64,000 nt of DNA from Zhengitettix transpicula (GCA_037074705.1 CM073591.1:181003432-181067431); one strand, 5' to 3'. Counted from the stretch's first letter, positions 35,895 to 47,852 are shown. The notes: a model not told the origin generated them from the sequence alone. Translations and numbers: made by a program.

Positions 35895-36828
35895 TAAAGT
35901 TTGTGAGTGTATGTTCCGCGTACAAATCGACACCCAAATTTCATCAAATTTAGTACAGGTGTTGTTTTCGAAACGGATACAAACACTGTTTGGGTAAGGC
36001 ACGTCTAGAAACCCCAGGGGTGGGAGTGTACGGCGGTGGAAATTTTCAAACATGCTCAAACGGTCGACATTGTTCGAGGCCACTGAGATAGATAATGCAT
36101 CTCCCAAAGTTTCTTGTAAATAATTTTGTTCAGGATGCCAGGGGAAACTCTTTAGGGGTACGGGAGGTGGGGCGTAACAAAAATAACGCTAAAACAAGCG
36201 AGATTGGAGTCGGATCCGGAGTTATGGATGTAGATGGGTTTAATTATGACAATACTACCCCTAGGAACAGATTGAAAATTTTCAAACTTATTAAACGGCC
36301 AATATTTGCTTCGAAAATATTTTTCGGAGTTTATGAGATTGATAGTATTTCTACCGACGTTGTTCCAGTATAATTTTAACCGTTTTCGTTGTTGGAGGGA
36401 AGCACCCGTAGAGGCGGTGGTATAGGGACGTAATATAAAATTAAAGCAAAAACAACTGAGAATGGAGTCTACTGGATGTCACTGAGTTTAATTATACCAT
36501 TCAACTTGCCGTTAGTTATCCTGTTGCTTTCGAACAGAAAACAAACCCTGTGGGAATACTTCACAAACACTTTCCCTAGGTGCGGGGATAGGAATTTTCA
36601 AACAAGTTAAAACGGCTGATATATTCGTCGATAGAAACTTTTTCGGGGTCAATGAAACTGATAGCGTTACTCAATATATTTTCATGTATAATTTCAACAC
36701 CTTTCGGTATAGGAGGGGATTGGAGTGGAGTGGTTACATAAAAACAGCCGAGATTGGAGTCAGATCCGGGGTTACGAATGTCGCTACGTTTAGTTTGACA
36801 AACCGTGAAACACCGTGCACCCAGCTAG
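35895..36828 (+). mobile_element. Helitron-like element (5' end uncertain)
   Basis: Family blocks gtgagtgtatgttccg, caccccaatttcatc-like sequence, cggatacaaacactg, then two or three tandem units with caagcgagattggagtc, and the 3' end gtgcacccagctag followed by T. The 5' TC terminus could not be placed. Confidence 0.6.
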
Positions 36829-36930
36829 TGAAAATATATTATGAACTATGCTATATCTCAATAATTAAATTACAACGTATTAAACATTTGTATGTTGTTA
36901 ATGGAACCTTAAATTAAGGTTTTTTGGTTG

Positions 36931-37191
36931 TTTTTTTGGGGGGTATAGAAAGGCTATTTATAGGGTTAATCCACATAGTGGCAACTCCCCTCTAATAGCA
37001 TAGGCAAGCAATTTGAAAGGGGGGATGCGGAAGGGTAGAGGAAGGCAGCCAAGAGTTAACTAGGGTCCCTGGCCTATATTTTAAGGATCCTACCCGGCAT
37101 TCGCCTAAATAAATGCAGGACAAACCCTAGAAAAACCTGCATCAGGTAGGTCGGGCATTGGGTACTTGTCCCATGTCCTTCCGATTGCGGG
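36931..37191 (-). mobile_element. A-tailed short retroposon, copy 5 (5'-truncated)
   Basis: Poly-T side at about 36920-36938, then gggttaatccacatagtggc, atgcggaagggtagaggaag and tcgggcattgggtacttgtc. It breaks off at 37191. Confidence 0.8.
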
Positions 37192-37850
37192 AAAAATTAA
37201 GGTATGAAATAACGTTTATAAAACATAATTTGATATCATAATTGCTGAGAGAACGTATACATAAGTTGTTATAGCACTGAAGGAAAGATATGAAATGCGG
37301 TTTTTATGTAGTCATTTCATGGTGTTTTATGGGATGAATGACATTATTTACAAGAAATAGTTGCTGGGTATTGCAAGGGAAAAGGGTTTTCTTGATTTCC
37401 GAGAGGTCCTTGAACCAAAATGTATAATTTATGAACATATATTTTTTTAGCTATAAGTTAATCAAGGAGGTCACATCTTTTCAGGTGTATCAGTATCACG
37501 TGGCCAATTCTCTAAATTGTCTCACATTTCCCTGATGACGGACAGAGGTTATAATTTATTTTTTTCCCCTAAGCTGTAATACAGTATATCATCAATTCCT
37601 TTCATTCTCAATTATTAGAATTTTTCAGATACTTAATAAACTATCAAACCAATAAAGTAGTTACTGACGTTATAATATAAAAATTCGTTTGTTTGGTAAG
37701 AATTTTACCTTAGGAGAAATATAACGAAAAAAAATTGGTTTATAATTAATTATTTATAAATAAAAATAATAGCCGTGAAAAATAACTAAATATCTACATT
37801 TTTGAAGCTTATCGCTCTAGAAATGGAAAGTTTGTTGAGTTTGTTGTTTG
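37192..37850. other. AT-rich stretch, nothing recognised
   Basis: No coding signal. It borders a G+C-rich island beginning about 37850. Confidence 0.45.
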
Positions 37851-37943
37851 GGCGGTAAGTGTAAAGCGGCGAGGTGTCGGCGCCGTCAGGCTTCAGTGGT
37901 GTAACCAGTGCTCAGAGGGAGGCCATTTCACGGGCGGGCAACC

Positions 37944-38075
37944 ATGGCAGAAGGCGGCTCTGTCAGTTCCTTAAATACACCCGTTAATAGTCCTTCACAA
38001 TTAAGTAAACATTTCGAGGAGTCCAAGTTATTTGGCATTCTACGGTCACATTCGCAACATCACTTCATAAGCTAA
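37944..38075 (+). CDS. Candidate first coding exon in a G+C-rich island
   Basis: An ATG in a strong Kozak context (gcaaccATGGca) opens a 43-codon frame, MAEGGSVSSLNTPVNSPSQL...HHFIS-stop. It sits at the 3' side of a locally G+C-rich, CpG-containing patch (37850-37960), as many insect promoters and 5' UTRs do. Possible initiator-like cttcagt lies near 37890. A donor-like aattaa|gtaaac at about 38005 would end an exon after about residue 20. The Ser/Pro/Asn-rich start is typical of disordered N termini of regulatory proteins, but no gene is recognised. It could be fortuitous. Confidence 0.3.
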   Translation: MAEGGSVSSLNTPVNSPSQLSKHFEESKLFGILRSHSQHHFIS

Positions 38076-38654
38076 GGATTCCCCGCCTTTCACGTTCAAA
38101 TAATGATGCGAACGTTGTCGTAATTACACATCAATTTACTACAAATTAAAAACAATGAACAGTCCAAAGATTTTTTGAGTGCTAGTTCCCGAAAAGTGAC
38201 TTTACGAAGACAGCCGAAAGAAGATAATTTTTGCGCAAATGAAATAAAATGATACACGGCAGTGTAATTGGAAGGTATGAACCCTCCAGTCAGTAGTGCG
38301 GCCAGGACGTGCGGACAGATCCAGGACGTGATTTTCACAACAGAATTATGAATTATAAATTTTCAGACAAACCTCCGAATATCAGTTTGCTTAAAACAAA
38401 AACAAAGTTCACAAATCCCGGGAGAAAATTCCAAGATCAACGGGAATCCTTCACCCCAACAACAATTTTGACACCAATAGAGTGATACTTAAAAACTCCA
38501 GAAAGTGGGTAAAAATCTGAGAACGGTTCAAGGACCTCAACTAATGAATTTGATCTGAACGAACTCCGAAGGAGTTATTATTCCAAGAAATCCGTTGATG
38601 GGGTCTCTATTTTTTTATGTACTTTTTCTAACGACTATTCCATATAAGCAGCAT

Positions 38655-38734
38655 GTACTCCCGTTCAAATCCATTCCTAAGCTACTAAACGGAAGTTGCC
38701 ACCACGTGGATTACCCTCATGTCACTCTAAAATA
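38655..38734 (+). mobile_element. A-tailed short retroposon, copy 6 (tail fragment)
   Basis: Matches only the last 80 bases of the family: cgttcaaatccattcctaag, ggaagttgccaccacgtgg, attaccctcatg, ctaaaataa. Confidence 0.7.
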
Positions 38735-40039
38735 ATGGCACAGTTAACGTCGTCAGAATGTTATATAAACGGAAAATTTGAACAATTAGGTCTCGGGTGA
38801 AATCATGTTTAGACACTAACTCGTCTCATCATAATTCGTGCAGCTTTCTTTGTACGTTTCGAAGAACGAATAAACTTCCCTTGACTAACCGAGGCAGATT
38901 TTCCATTCTTTGCGCATTATGAATTAGACAGATGTGTTCCGATTTACTTCCAAGAAATTCCGCCGATAGTCGTGACTCTGGGCTGGTCCAAATCAACTAG
39001 GGCCATGTCTGTAAAAATTTCGTTTCATAATTTTCTCTCTTCCAGATTTATTTTCCTTTCAATCTAATGCAGTGAAACTCCCAGAGAATATTATCTGTAT
39101 ATTAAATGTACCATTCTCAATCATAAAATTCATATTAAATCAAAGATGGTTCAGAATCACCTAGTAATATAATACTTAAGTAGAAATTGAATATCAGACT
39201 TGTAGGTTACAAAAGTTGGATAAATTAACTCGGGTTATATTATTTTATTATTTACGTATTTATATTTATTTTTCGAATTAAAATATCACGAGGAATTATT
39301 ATTCTCGGCTTGAGTCTGGCGAGCGTCAATACTTCCCTGGTACTAGCTGAAACAAGATACACCCCGCCGCGGTAATATTCAGATAAAAATATTGTTAGTG
39401 TCTGGCCCAGGCTAATCTTTGGCCACAAGCGTTTAGCTCGTTCGACCATATTGGCGTCATCTCGGTCGTGTCTTCACATGGCTCTGAATTTGTCTATTTG
39501 CACCCCGTACTGGGCGTGGCTAATTAAGATATTGAGATTTGTTAGGGCACAAAAATTCCAATTGTAAAAAACTTGTAGAATCCAAGACCCTGTGGGGTAA
39601 CTTTCAAGAAACCTAGGTGTGAATAGGGCTGGCAGAGCGGAAGTTAGTTGGTTTTTAGTTTAGGCAGAGTGAGGAAATTATGAAGGAGTTAGTTCCATGA
39701 AGTTATAATTTACTTCTGAGGTGTTATAAGTTAGTCTGTTTGTGATGTTGTAAGTTACTTTTGGGGAAGTTATAAAGAACTTGAGATTTTGATAGGAAGT
39801 TAGTTTTCAAGTTTCAGATAGAGATTGGGGTTTAGAGAGTGAGTTTTTGAAGAAATTATGGAGCTGTTCTGCTGACGAGAATCTATAGGCCATTGGCCAG
39901 AAAATAAGAGGAATTGCAACGTCCTCCAGAAACCAGCTATGAAGGCTGTCAGACCTGCAAGTGGGAATGAACCGGAAAATGAATCATCAAAGTCGGTTCA
40001 TTAATGCCATATAACCACAATATTTTTTCTGCTTCCCAA
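38735..40039. other. No gene recognised; GTTAT-rich stretch
   Basis: Between 39640 and 39860 there are several degenerate copies of a 30-odd-base phrase around gaagttataa/gtgttataagtta. No coding signal. Confidence 0.4.
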
Positions 40040-40051
40040 CCCATATCAGAA

Positions 40052-40547
40052 TTTTTTTTTATGGCAACAGGCTACATGAGGGTAATCCACTTTGGGCAAC
40101 TCCCCTTTAATAACATAGGAAGGGATTTGAAAGGGGGGATGCGGAAGGGTAGAGGAAGGTAGCCAAGGGTTACTAGGGCCCCCGGGCTATAGTTTAAGGA
40201 TCCTGACCGGCATTCACCTAAAAGTAATGAAGGACAAACCCTATAAAAACCTGCATCAGGTAGGTCGGGCATTTGGTACTTGTCCCACGCCCTTCCGATG
40301 GCGGGAGAAGGGTTTGCTGTGGGGTGGTCAGGCTTACCCTCCGCCATGCCTTGGCCAGTTTAGGAGGCAGCTGGCCGACTATTCCAATAGGAATAGCGGA
40401 CAACTCTTACCGTATGCCCAAGGTCTGCGACCCGGAACATACACCTCTCAAAACAGACCGAGGGGCCTCGACATGTGGGAACCTTAGTTCAAAAAACCAG
40501 AGAGTTGTGAAGGCATCCCCAAAGGTAGCCCTCGCCAGAGCTCTCTG
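40052..40547 (-). mobile_element. A-tailed short retroposon, copy 7 (full length, with TSD)
   Basis: About 496 bp, poly-T at its low-coordinate end. It is flanked by cccatatcagaa (40040-40051) and cccgtatcagaa (40548-40559), a 12-base target-site duplication with one difference. The 5' end on the minus strand reads gcagagagctctggcgaggg, agreeing with copy 3. Two overlapping plus frames (40227-40587) run through it but are shadows. Confidence 0.85.
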
Positions 40548-40559
40548 CCCGTATCAGAA

Positions 40560-41905
40560 ATTGTCTCTGTTTTTCTTTATTCTTTAATGTTTGTAAAATA
40601 GCCGTGTGTATTTAAATTGATAATGAGAGCAGAAAGTTAATGTATTTTAGTTAATAAAATATAAATTATTAATTATTGTGAGTAATTTCACCCTTTAAAC
40701 AATTAAATATTTTCATTTAATCATAAATTTAAATAAATTAAAAATAACTAATTAAAAAACTCTTATTCATACAAAACATTACAGACTATGGGAATGACAC
40801 ATCAAAACATAAGAATCAACGAATAATCGAAAATTTGGGAATTCCATGGTTATTCCATAAAACTTCATGTTTATATCCTCGTATGTTGTTTTTAATCAGG
40901 GACAGATGAGTGATACATTTTAGAAGTTTTAAAGACATGGAACCATTATGGTTTTTTAAGTAGTAGAAAAGTTTGCCGAAGACGAAGAATTCAGTTCATA
41001 TCTCAATAACGTGTTGAAATTTGTTCAGACTTGCACCAAATTACGCAGACATATATTATCAAATCTACATACCAACCGGTCACCTCAATCGAATTTCAAA
41101 TGTTACTTCAAGTAAGGAATATTAAGTGAAAGTAGGTTGACTTCGTGTGCTGTGAATTCAAATGAAAGTCGAATGAGTGTAAATATCAGTATGACATTAA
41201 AAACGAAATATCATGACTGTGTAACCATTTTTGGGCTTTTTAGATTCCAAATGACGTTGAGATTTGGAACTCCACAGCCTGTCGGGTTACTGTAAAAAAT
41301 GGATGATTATTAGTTCTATAAAAATACACTCTCACATAAGGAAGAAATGTAAACTTATGTTACAATAGGATTAAAGAAATATACAATTTACTATGTAATG
41401 GACTCTTTAAGAATGCGATTAACATAAACATAAAATAAAATAATTTTTCTTTAATTTATTGCTTTGTATTAATTTAAGGTAATTTTTTATTAAATTAGTA
41501 TCAATGTTGGGCCTAAACATATTTCATGTGATGTAATTCTCGAACTTAACTGTATTAAATAATACATTTTCCTGATTTTAATGGCCAATTTATACATTTT
41601 ATTAATGCTTAATCTCGATAAATTTTAATTTTTATCTTTGGTAATAAAATTGAAAATTATCGACAGTAAGTATTTATTACCCACCACAAGATTACAGAAA
41701 CCTAGCTCTCAAGTACTTGTAAGACTTTTAAATATTAATAGTTATGTGATTTTCTGAAGGACGAGAGCTTCTAGTAACCAACCGACTACAAACCTGCACT
41801 ACGCATGTAAACGCAGACTAGACTCAGATCAAAGAAAGTGCTACTAAAGGATCGGCCAGAAAAATTAATTGTTTTAAACTTAAAGAGCGTAAGTTTTCCC
41901 GACAC
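40560..41905. other. AT-rich stretch, nothing recognised
   Basis: No coding signal or repeat seen. Confidence 0.5.
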
Positions 41906-42105
41906 TGTATAAAGAGTTCTCGGGTTTCCGGTCGGGTAACGTGATTTGAGCACAACGTCTCCATGGCTGACACCGCCATCTTCGGCAGGTGAACTGTTCT
42001 CGAGATTCGGGAAGTGTGTGTTAGGACGAAGATGGCGGTGTCAGCCATGGAAACGTTGTGCTGAAATCACGTTACTCGACCGAAAACCCGAGAACTCTTT
42101 ATACT
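41906..42105. repeat. Foldback repeat FB3
   Basis: Arms of about 79 bases: 41906-41984 and 42027-42105. Each contains gttctcgggttttc, cgggtaacgtgattt, gcacaacgt and ccatggctgacaccgccatc (or complement). The centre is 42 bases. The minus frame 41824-42048 runs through it and is not a gene. Confidence 0.88.
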
Positions 42106-42770
42106 GTTTTAAACTTATTATGTAAAAACACAGGTTTAACCGTATTCAAATGTTTATCCGTATTAAATTAATATTTCAGGAAATTCATTTCTTATTATCA
42201 AGTATTAATTAAGGTTGCTCCTTTACTTGAAAATTAATCGCTGGAGGTGGCAGGGGGGGGGGTTCTTCGACGGGTTATAAATCCGAGAAGTGTTACTAAC
42301 CAAGCGTTCTCAAAAGCGTATTGAGTTTGTCACACACACACACACTTTGATAAATTATCAAGTAAGGGTAATGTGACTCTATAAAATTAATTAACTCATT
42401 TGGAAATGAAAGAGGAACAGTGAAAGCGACAGAAGTCGTGGCCAGGCTGGGAATAAATATTTTGTCATTTGTGCGTGTGTGTGTGTGTGTGTAGCACTAA
42501 ATTACGCCACCAATTTAATAAAAGATTTAATTGGTAAAATTAATGGAGAGAAACAGAGGATAGCACCTAGACGAGGCTTCTGAATATCCGGTCATAAAAC
42601 TTGACGCCTCCGACTTGGGTGACGGATTAGCAGATTCCCGGGGAAAGTTATAACAGAATAGCAGCAACCCCACAAAATTTCCGAAGGTCAGTTACCTCCA
42701 CGGCCGAAACCTGGCCTCCGCGGGAATGTGAAATCAAAAGCGATTGATTTGTACCACTTGGGTAGGGACT

Positions 42771-43128
42771 AGATTAACTGGAGTTAATAACCCCGGCCTT
42801 TGACACCGCCAACAGGAAAAGTCACCCTGAGATCCAACTTGTAAGTGGACTCAGCCTTCCACAGGGCAGTTAGAAATATGATCTAGGAGAGGACAGTTTG
42901 AAGAGACCTCTTGAGGACGACAGTTTGATAGTAAAACTTAGAGAGGACAGATGAACGTATTATTTTTGAGACAGCAGTCCGATGTAGTATCTAGTGAGGC
43001 AGTTGAACAGTAGGAAAGAAATGCATTTTGGTTCACGACAACCTGGGAAAACTCACAACTAGATGAACTGGAGTTAATAACCGGGCGTTTGACACCGCCA
43101 ACAGGAGAAGTTACCCTGAGATCCAAGC
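42771..43128 (+). repeat. Direct repeat of about 68 bases, spaced 290 bases
   Basis: 42771-42838 and 43061-43128 share aactggagttaataacc, gtttgacaccgccaacagga and accctgagatccaa. The sequence between holds three loose copies of a gaggacag phrase. It may be part of a larger unclassified element running from about 42540 to 43200. No frame. Confidence 0.7.
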
Positions 43129-45246
43129 AGTCAAGGACTTCCTAGAAATATCTCCGAATACTCAGATATTCACCCGCAGCGTGAATCTGGAGAGGATGGT
43201 ATCCGACGCATACAACAACAAAAACAGATGTGTTAGTATTTTCATTTCGAAATGAGATGAGTATGATATACTTCTGCTACACGACGCCCACAATTCACGA
43301 CCCTTTGATATAATTTTATAATTTGAGTCTCATGTAAATGCCCCTGATTATAATAAATGTTTGTAAATTAACCTGAGAAAAGTAAATGTCTCCTTATAAT
43401 AATTAAATAATTTAGTATTGCACATTTGTGTGATTATATATAAATAACCCGCCCCTTTATTTTTATTACAATATATATGCGTGTTGAAAGTAATTTCCTT
43501 CACGTAGTCTCGATATTGAATCTATAGAACGACGCGTATCTTTAAGGAAACATGGCACTTGTAATTCTTTCCAAGGAAGTGACAGTGAATAAAGCGTTTC
43601 GTTTCTTTGCAGAATAGAAAATTCGAAAGCTTTAACCATTGTACTTCATAAAGGTCATGGACTGATGTTAATATCCTGATCAACCTTGAGCACAAAATCT
43701 TGCTTTTCGCTGGATAGACACTTGAAAGGTGAGAAACCGAAAAAGCGTATTCAGTAAAAATATTCATAATTCTTCGCTATATGGAGCAAAAATATTACAT
43801 TTTAAATTTAGTGAAACCTATTTCTATAAATTGAAATAGTTCTATAAATTAAATATTCTGCTTTACTCCATGAACCATTAAGCAATAAAAATAACTCTGG
43901 AGCAAAAAAAAGTAAGTGAATGTTATTGACCTACATGCTGTGTATTTAAGAAAAAACAGAATAGACGGGAAAGTATCGGTCGGACTCAATTGTTATATTG
44001 TTTTCCATTCACAATGTGTGTGTACTGTATGACAATATGACATGGCCTTTCGCTGCATAGGATTTGCAATAAGAGAAACTATTCTTACAAATTTTGACAT
44101 TTTTCAGAACTGGAAAAGTCTGCCTTAAACATTTATCGCCGAATATTTACAATTAAATAAAACAATTTAAAACCCATGAAAAACCGTCTCTACTTTTAAA
44201 AATAAAAATTAATTTTTATTTGTTACATGTATACAAAACCTGACATGAGACTGTATTTAAAACATTGAGGGCTTTTGTTTAATCCAGCTAACTAAAATTT
44301 GCAGGGTATCAGTAGGCAGTGTAAAGTTTGTTCAATGATTTACATCAAAAGTAGATGCTTTTTAATTTCTTCCCGCCTACACTCGTAGTTTTCACACATC
44401 TAACAGATAAAACTAAAACCATTGAAAGGCCAAGATGATCGTCGTAATTCTGGCTAATCTGATTCGAGGATTATCTTCGAAAACTCTATCCTCCAACGTC
44501 TTCAAAACACTTTCAAAAAAACTTATTTCTAAACTGCCATTTTTAAACTATCAATTACTTTCACAGGACTGTCTTTGACTGTATCTATCAAAATCTTCCT
44601 CAAAATTGTTCCATCTACTCCTGTCCAGGCCTCTTGTTTTCTTTCCCCAATAACAATTTTCATTTTTTTAAATCTGCCCTACATCAACATGTCTGACCAA
44701 TAGTTGTCACTAATATTCCTGTCTCGTGGTAATTTTGTGTGTGGTTGATGACGTTTAATTTTTTCACCTGGCGCCTGCCTGACCTGAATCTCCAGAGATC
44801 ACTTAATCTGGGTGGCGCCCAATTTTATCACCTGGATATTCCGCTGTTGGTCACAAGCCTCGGAGAACGCCTACATCGTCGTCAGTCAGTCACAAAGCGC
44901 TGCATAATTTAAGTTTAAACAAAAAACAGAATTAATTTTTATTATTATTAAAAGTTTATAATGGTCGCGTTAACAACTTGGTCATTAGCGACCCATAAAT
45001 AAATTACAAAATAGTGCTTGTTTACGCAAGTATGCTGCGATTCACATTGATTCCAATACTATACATACAATTGAACAGTTTGAAAAATTAATTATACATT
45101 TCAAAATGTGGTTTTTTTTACATTTACATTTTACAATTCACATTTGTTAATTATTTATCATAATAATAGGATAATTAATTATATTCACTTATTTGAAGCT
45201 GCGACTGTTGCAGATTCCACTGTACTGTAGTTATAGTTTGTTTTTA
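43129..45246. other. No gene recognised
   Basis: AT-rich with short frames only (43522-43767 -, no motif). Around 44760-44830 there are ctggcgcctgcctg and gggtggcgcccaa, too isolated to interpret. Confidence 0.4.
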
Positions 45247-45549
45247 TTAGGAAGAGGCGTCTACTTCTGAATATGTATCACTCTCTTGTTTCTTGACTAA
45301 ATTTACGAGTCTTTTTATTCTACTTTTGGCCGTTTTATCATTTAAGTGTGGGTACGAAGAGTCCAATACATTTATGAATGATGTAGAGGATATTTGGTAA
45401 TCTCTAATAATGGTTCTTGGGTTCTTTGAGTCCGTAGAATTTAGTATAAGAGTCTTTAACTGTTCCAAAGGGATAGGTGGAGCACTGGTTTCTTCTTCAT
45501 ATAATATTTTTAGTGGACCTAATGATGACCTAATAATTTTATAGTGCAT
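45247..45549 (-). CDS. Possible small gene or terminal exon, unknown product
   Basis: A 100-codon frame starting MHYKIIRSSLGPLKILYEEE and ending ESDTYSEVDASS-stop. The composition is hydrophilic with mixed charge, with a basic stretch near residues 75-92 (KTAKSRIKRLVNLVKK) and an acidic tail, unlike chance frames here. The stop codon overlaps an AATAAA polyadenylation signal (tcctaataaaaac). An in-frame stop lies 11 codons upstream of the ATG, with possible acceptors in between. It resembles the C-terminal end of a nuclear or transposon-derived protein, but I recognise no family. Confidence 0.35.
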   Translation of the reverse strand: MHYKIIRSSLGPLKILYEEETSAPPIPLEQLKTLILNSTDSKNPRTIIRDYQISSTSFINVLDSSYPHLNDKTAKSRIKRLVNLVKKQESDTYSEVDASS

Positions 45550-46422
45550 AAATTCTCGCGTTGCGTTACAAAAACAAAAAACTTAAAAATTCATATTTTG
45601 TTTCTAGTGTTTCTACTGCTGGATATCGATTTACATGTATACGCAGTTTTATATGTAAGGTATATAGTGAACACGATCATAAATTTTTAATACTGAAAGT
45701 AGATTGACTACTTGTGTTGACTTCTATTATTCACTATCACCTGTACTTGTCTGCTAGTTGTCGCTACATACATATTCTTTATATTATCCTTCCTGGCTTC
45801 GAACTCTATATTTTTAACATCCGTACTCGAGCTCAGACCTTAACCTCCTCTGTCACTCATGACCAGATCAGAATGCCGCGTTTGTTCCGTCCTTCCTCGC
45901 CACCCTTTCCGCCACGTCAACCACCAACCTCGCTTTCACTTCCGTCCCTCCTCACACCCCTTCACCGAGCACCCGACAATCGGCCTTCCTACGTTTACTC
46001 GAGTATGCTAAATAATACATATGTGATACAAAAAAAACATTGAGCATCCTGACCTGTTTACAGTAGCAGACTGACATTGAAGTTCACGAGTGTCCCCGTT
46101 ATTTGTCAACGAACGTATGAAGGAAAACTATAAATCAGATTCTGTTTCTTAGTAACAACAGTACACCACATAAAAAACACTTTTTTATATATTATTCTTC
46201 GCCTAACAAATGAGAAATAATTTCCATTGTAATGTGTCTAATTTAATTTACAAGAGGGACTCTACCGAGTTACAAATCTGAAAGCAATAGCTGACCTGAG
46301 GTTTGAAGAGTTAATCGTCTTAATTTAATTCTTTATGTCGTGAGATTATTAACGACACAAAGTTTCTTTTCAATATGTATTCAATTCAGGGTTTTGTTTT
46401 ATTTAAATAATTTCGTCATTAA

Positions 46423-46424
<2 letters not shown>
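45550..46424. other. No gene recognised
   Basis: The plus frame 45714-46043 ends in a proline/serine-rich low-complexity part (C-rich DNA at 45885-45980) and is probably chance. Confidence 0.4.

Positions 46425-46454
<30 letters not shown>
46425..46454. repeat. (TA)n microsatellite
   Basis: About 28 bases of TA lying directly against the tail of copy F. Confidence 0.9.
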
Positions 46455-46457
<3 letters not shown>

Positions 46458-47608
46458 AGTAATTACATTTAAATTACAATTAAATTTCAAGTTAATTTGC
46501 CCCACGTTGAGGTGCCAAAATGTAATAATTACTTTTAAATGATTAAAATAAGCCTCATATTGGAGCACACAAATTGTAATAAATACAATAATAATTTAAA
46601 TTAAATCCCAAGTTGAGGCACCAAAAGTAATATTCAAAATAAAATGCGATTTTATATAAGCAAATTAAGAATGAAAATGAATGGCTTTTAAATAAAAAGA
46701 ACAGAGTTTAAAATATATGGTACAACAAAGTTAATTTATTAAAACCAAATTATTATCATCATTGAAATTATGTTACAAGTTGGTAAAAACTGCCACGACT
46801 TGATTTCATGGCCGACTATCGGGCCTCCAATAAAGAATGTTACGACAATTATGAGTTTACAAAGTGAGAAATTCTTAATTTTTACAATCAGTGAAATATG
46901 AAATCTGAAATATAACGATAATATTATTTACATTTAGGCTTACAGAAAATAAATTCTTTAATTAACATTACCGCTTTTCTGTGCGAAAAAGGGGGCTCCT
47001 ACTCACTCGATTATTGTTTAACACTTTCACATACAGGCCATGTTTCACTGAATCTATTTGTGGTTATTATTTCCACATACAATACTTCCTGTTCTCTATG
47101 TTGGACCACGCAATTGTTTTGTTGTTCTCTCATTACATACTCAACATCTACTGCACACTAGCTTGATATATCTGAGCATCTAATTAACTGGTATCTCTCG
47201 CAACATCAGACAACCATTGCGAACTTTAGTTTGGAGACTGAAATCTGGTGACTCTGAACACACTCCAGGTCTGACAAAATACATTCAGCTCTGTATCATG
47301 GTGACTCCCAGAAAAAAAAACACGCTCTTACAACTTTATCATTAGAGCTCCCAGACCACACTCAAGCGTTTCAGATTTTATTCTCCTCTCTCCATTGACA
47401 CCTAACACACACTTTCTGAATTTCTGAGTTTTTCTGACTACCCATTGCTTTGCCTCCCGAAAGCACACTAAAGTTCCGCGCGTCCAGCCATGTTATACGA
47501 CAATGAACACAGCAAGCAAGCAGTATAGCCCCATATTATTGTACACAAATCTTATTTTTACGCAGCCGACAATGCAAGTCCCAAAATTTTGTTCATTAAT
47601 TAATTACA
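46455..47608 (-). mobile_element. TGTAAT/ATTACA repeat, copy F
   Basis: On the minus strand it starts TGTAATTAATTAATGAAC at 47608 and ends AATTACTACA at 46455, against a (TA)n tract. Near the tail, three tandem units of about 53 bases each carry a variant of one motif: TGGTGCCTCAACTTGGGA, GTGCTCCAATATGAGGC and TGGCACCTCAACGTGGGGC (46499-46517). The last is close to the tRNA-Lys(CUU) primer-site sequence, with one extra base. Non-coding. Confidence 0.55.
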
Positions 47609-47852
47609 TGTTTCTTTTTAAGGCAATTGTCTTCTTTACCACTCCCGCCGGTGAGCTCAGCAATTGAAAACTTTATCTTGTCTCACCAAGGATAATACAC
47701 TTTTTTAAACAAAATTAGGTTGCCTGGCAAGCCGCCTTTCTCTTCTTCTTTTACTCTAATTCCATAAACACCTTAATAAATTACCACATTATATAAATAC
47801 ATTTTATAATATAGGAATTTTCTTCATATAGTAACTCCTCAATTTTAATATA

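Noticed and set aside
44760..44830. tggcgcc and tggcgcccaa resembling retroviral primer-binding sites
   Set aside because: Two short isolated matches with no LTR-like ends nearby.
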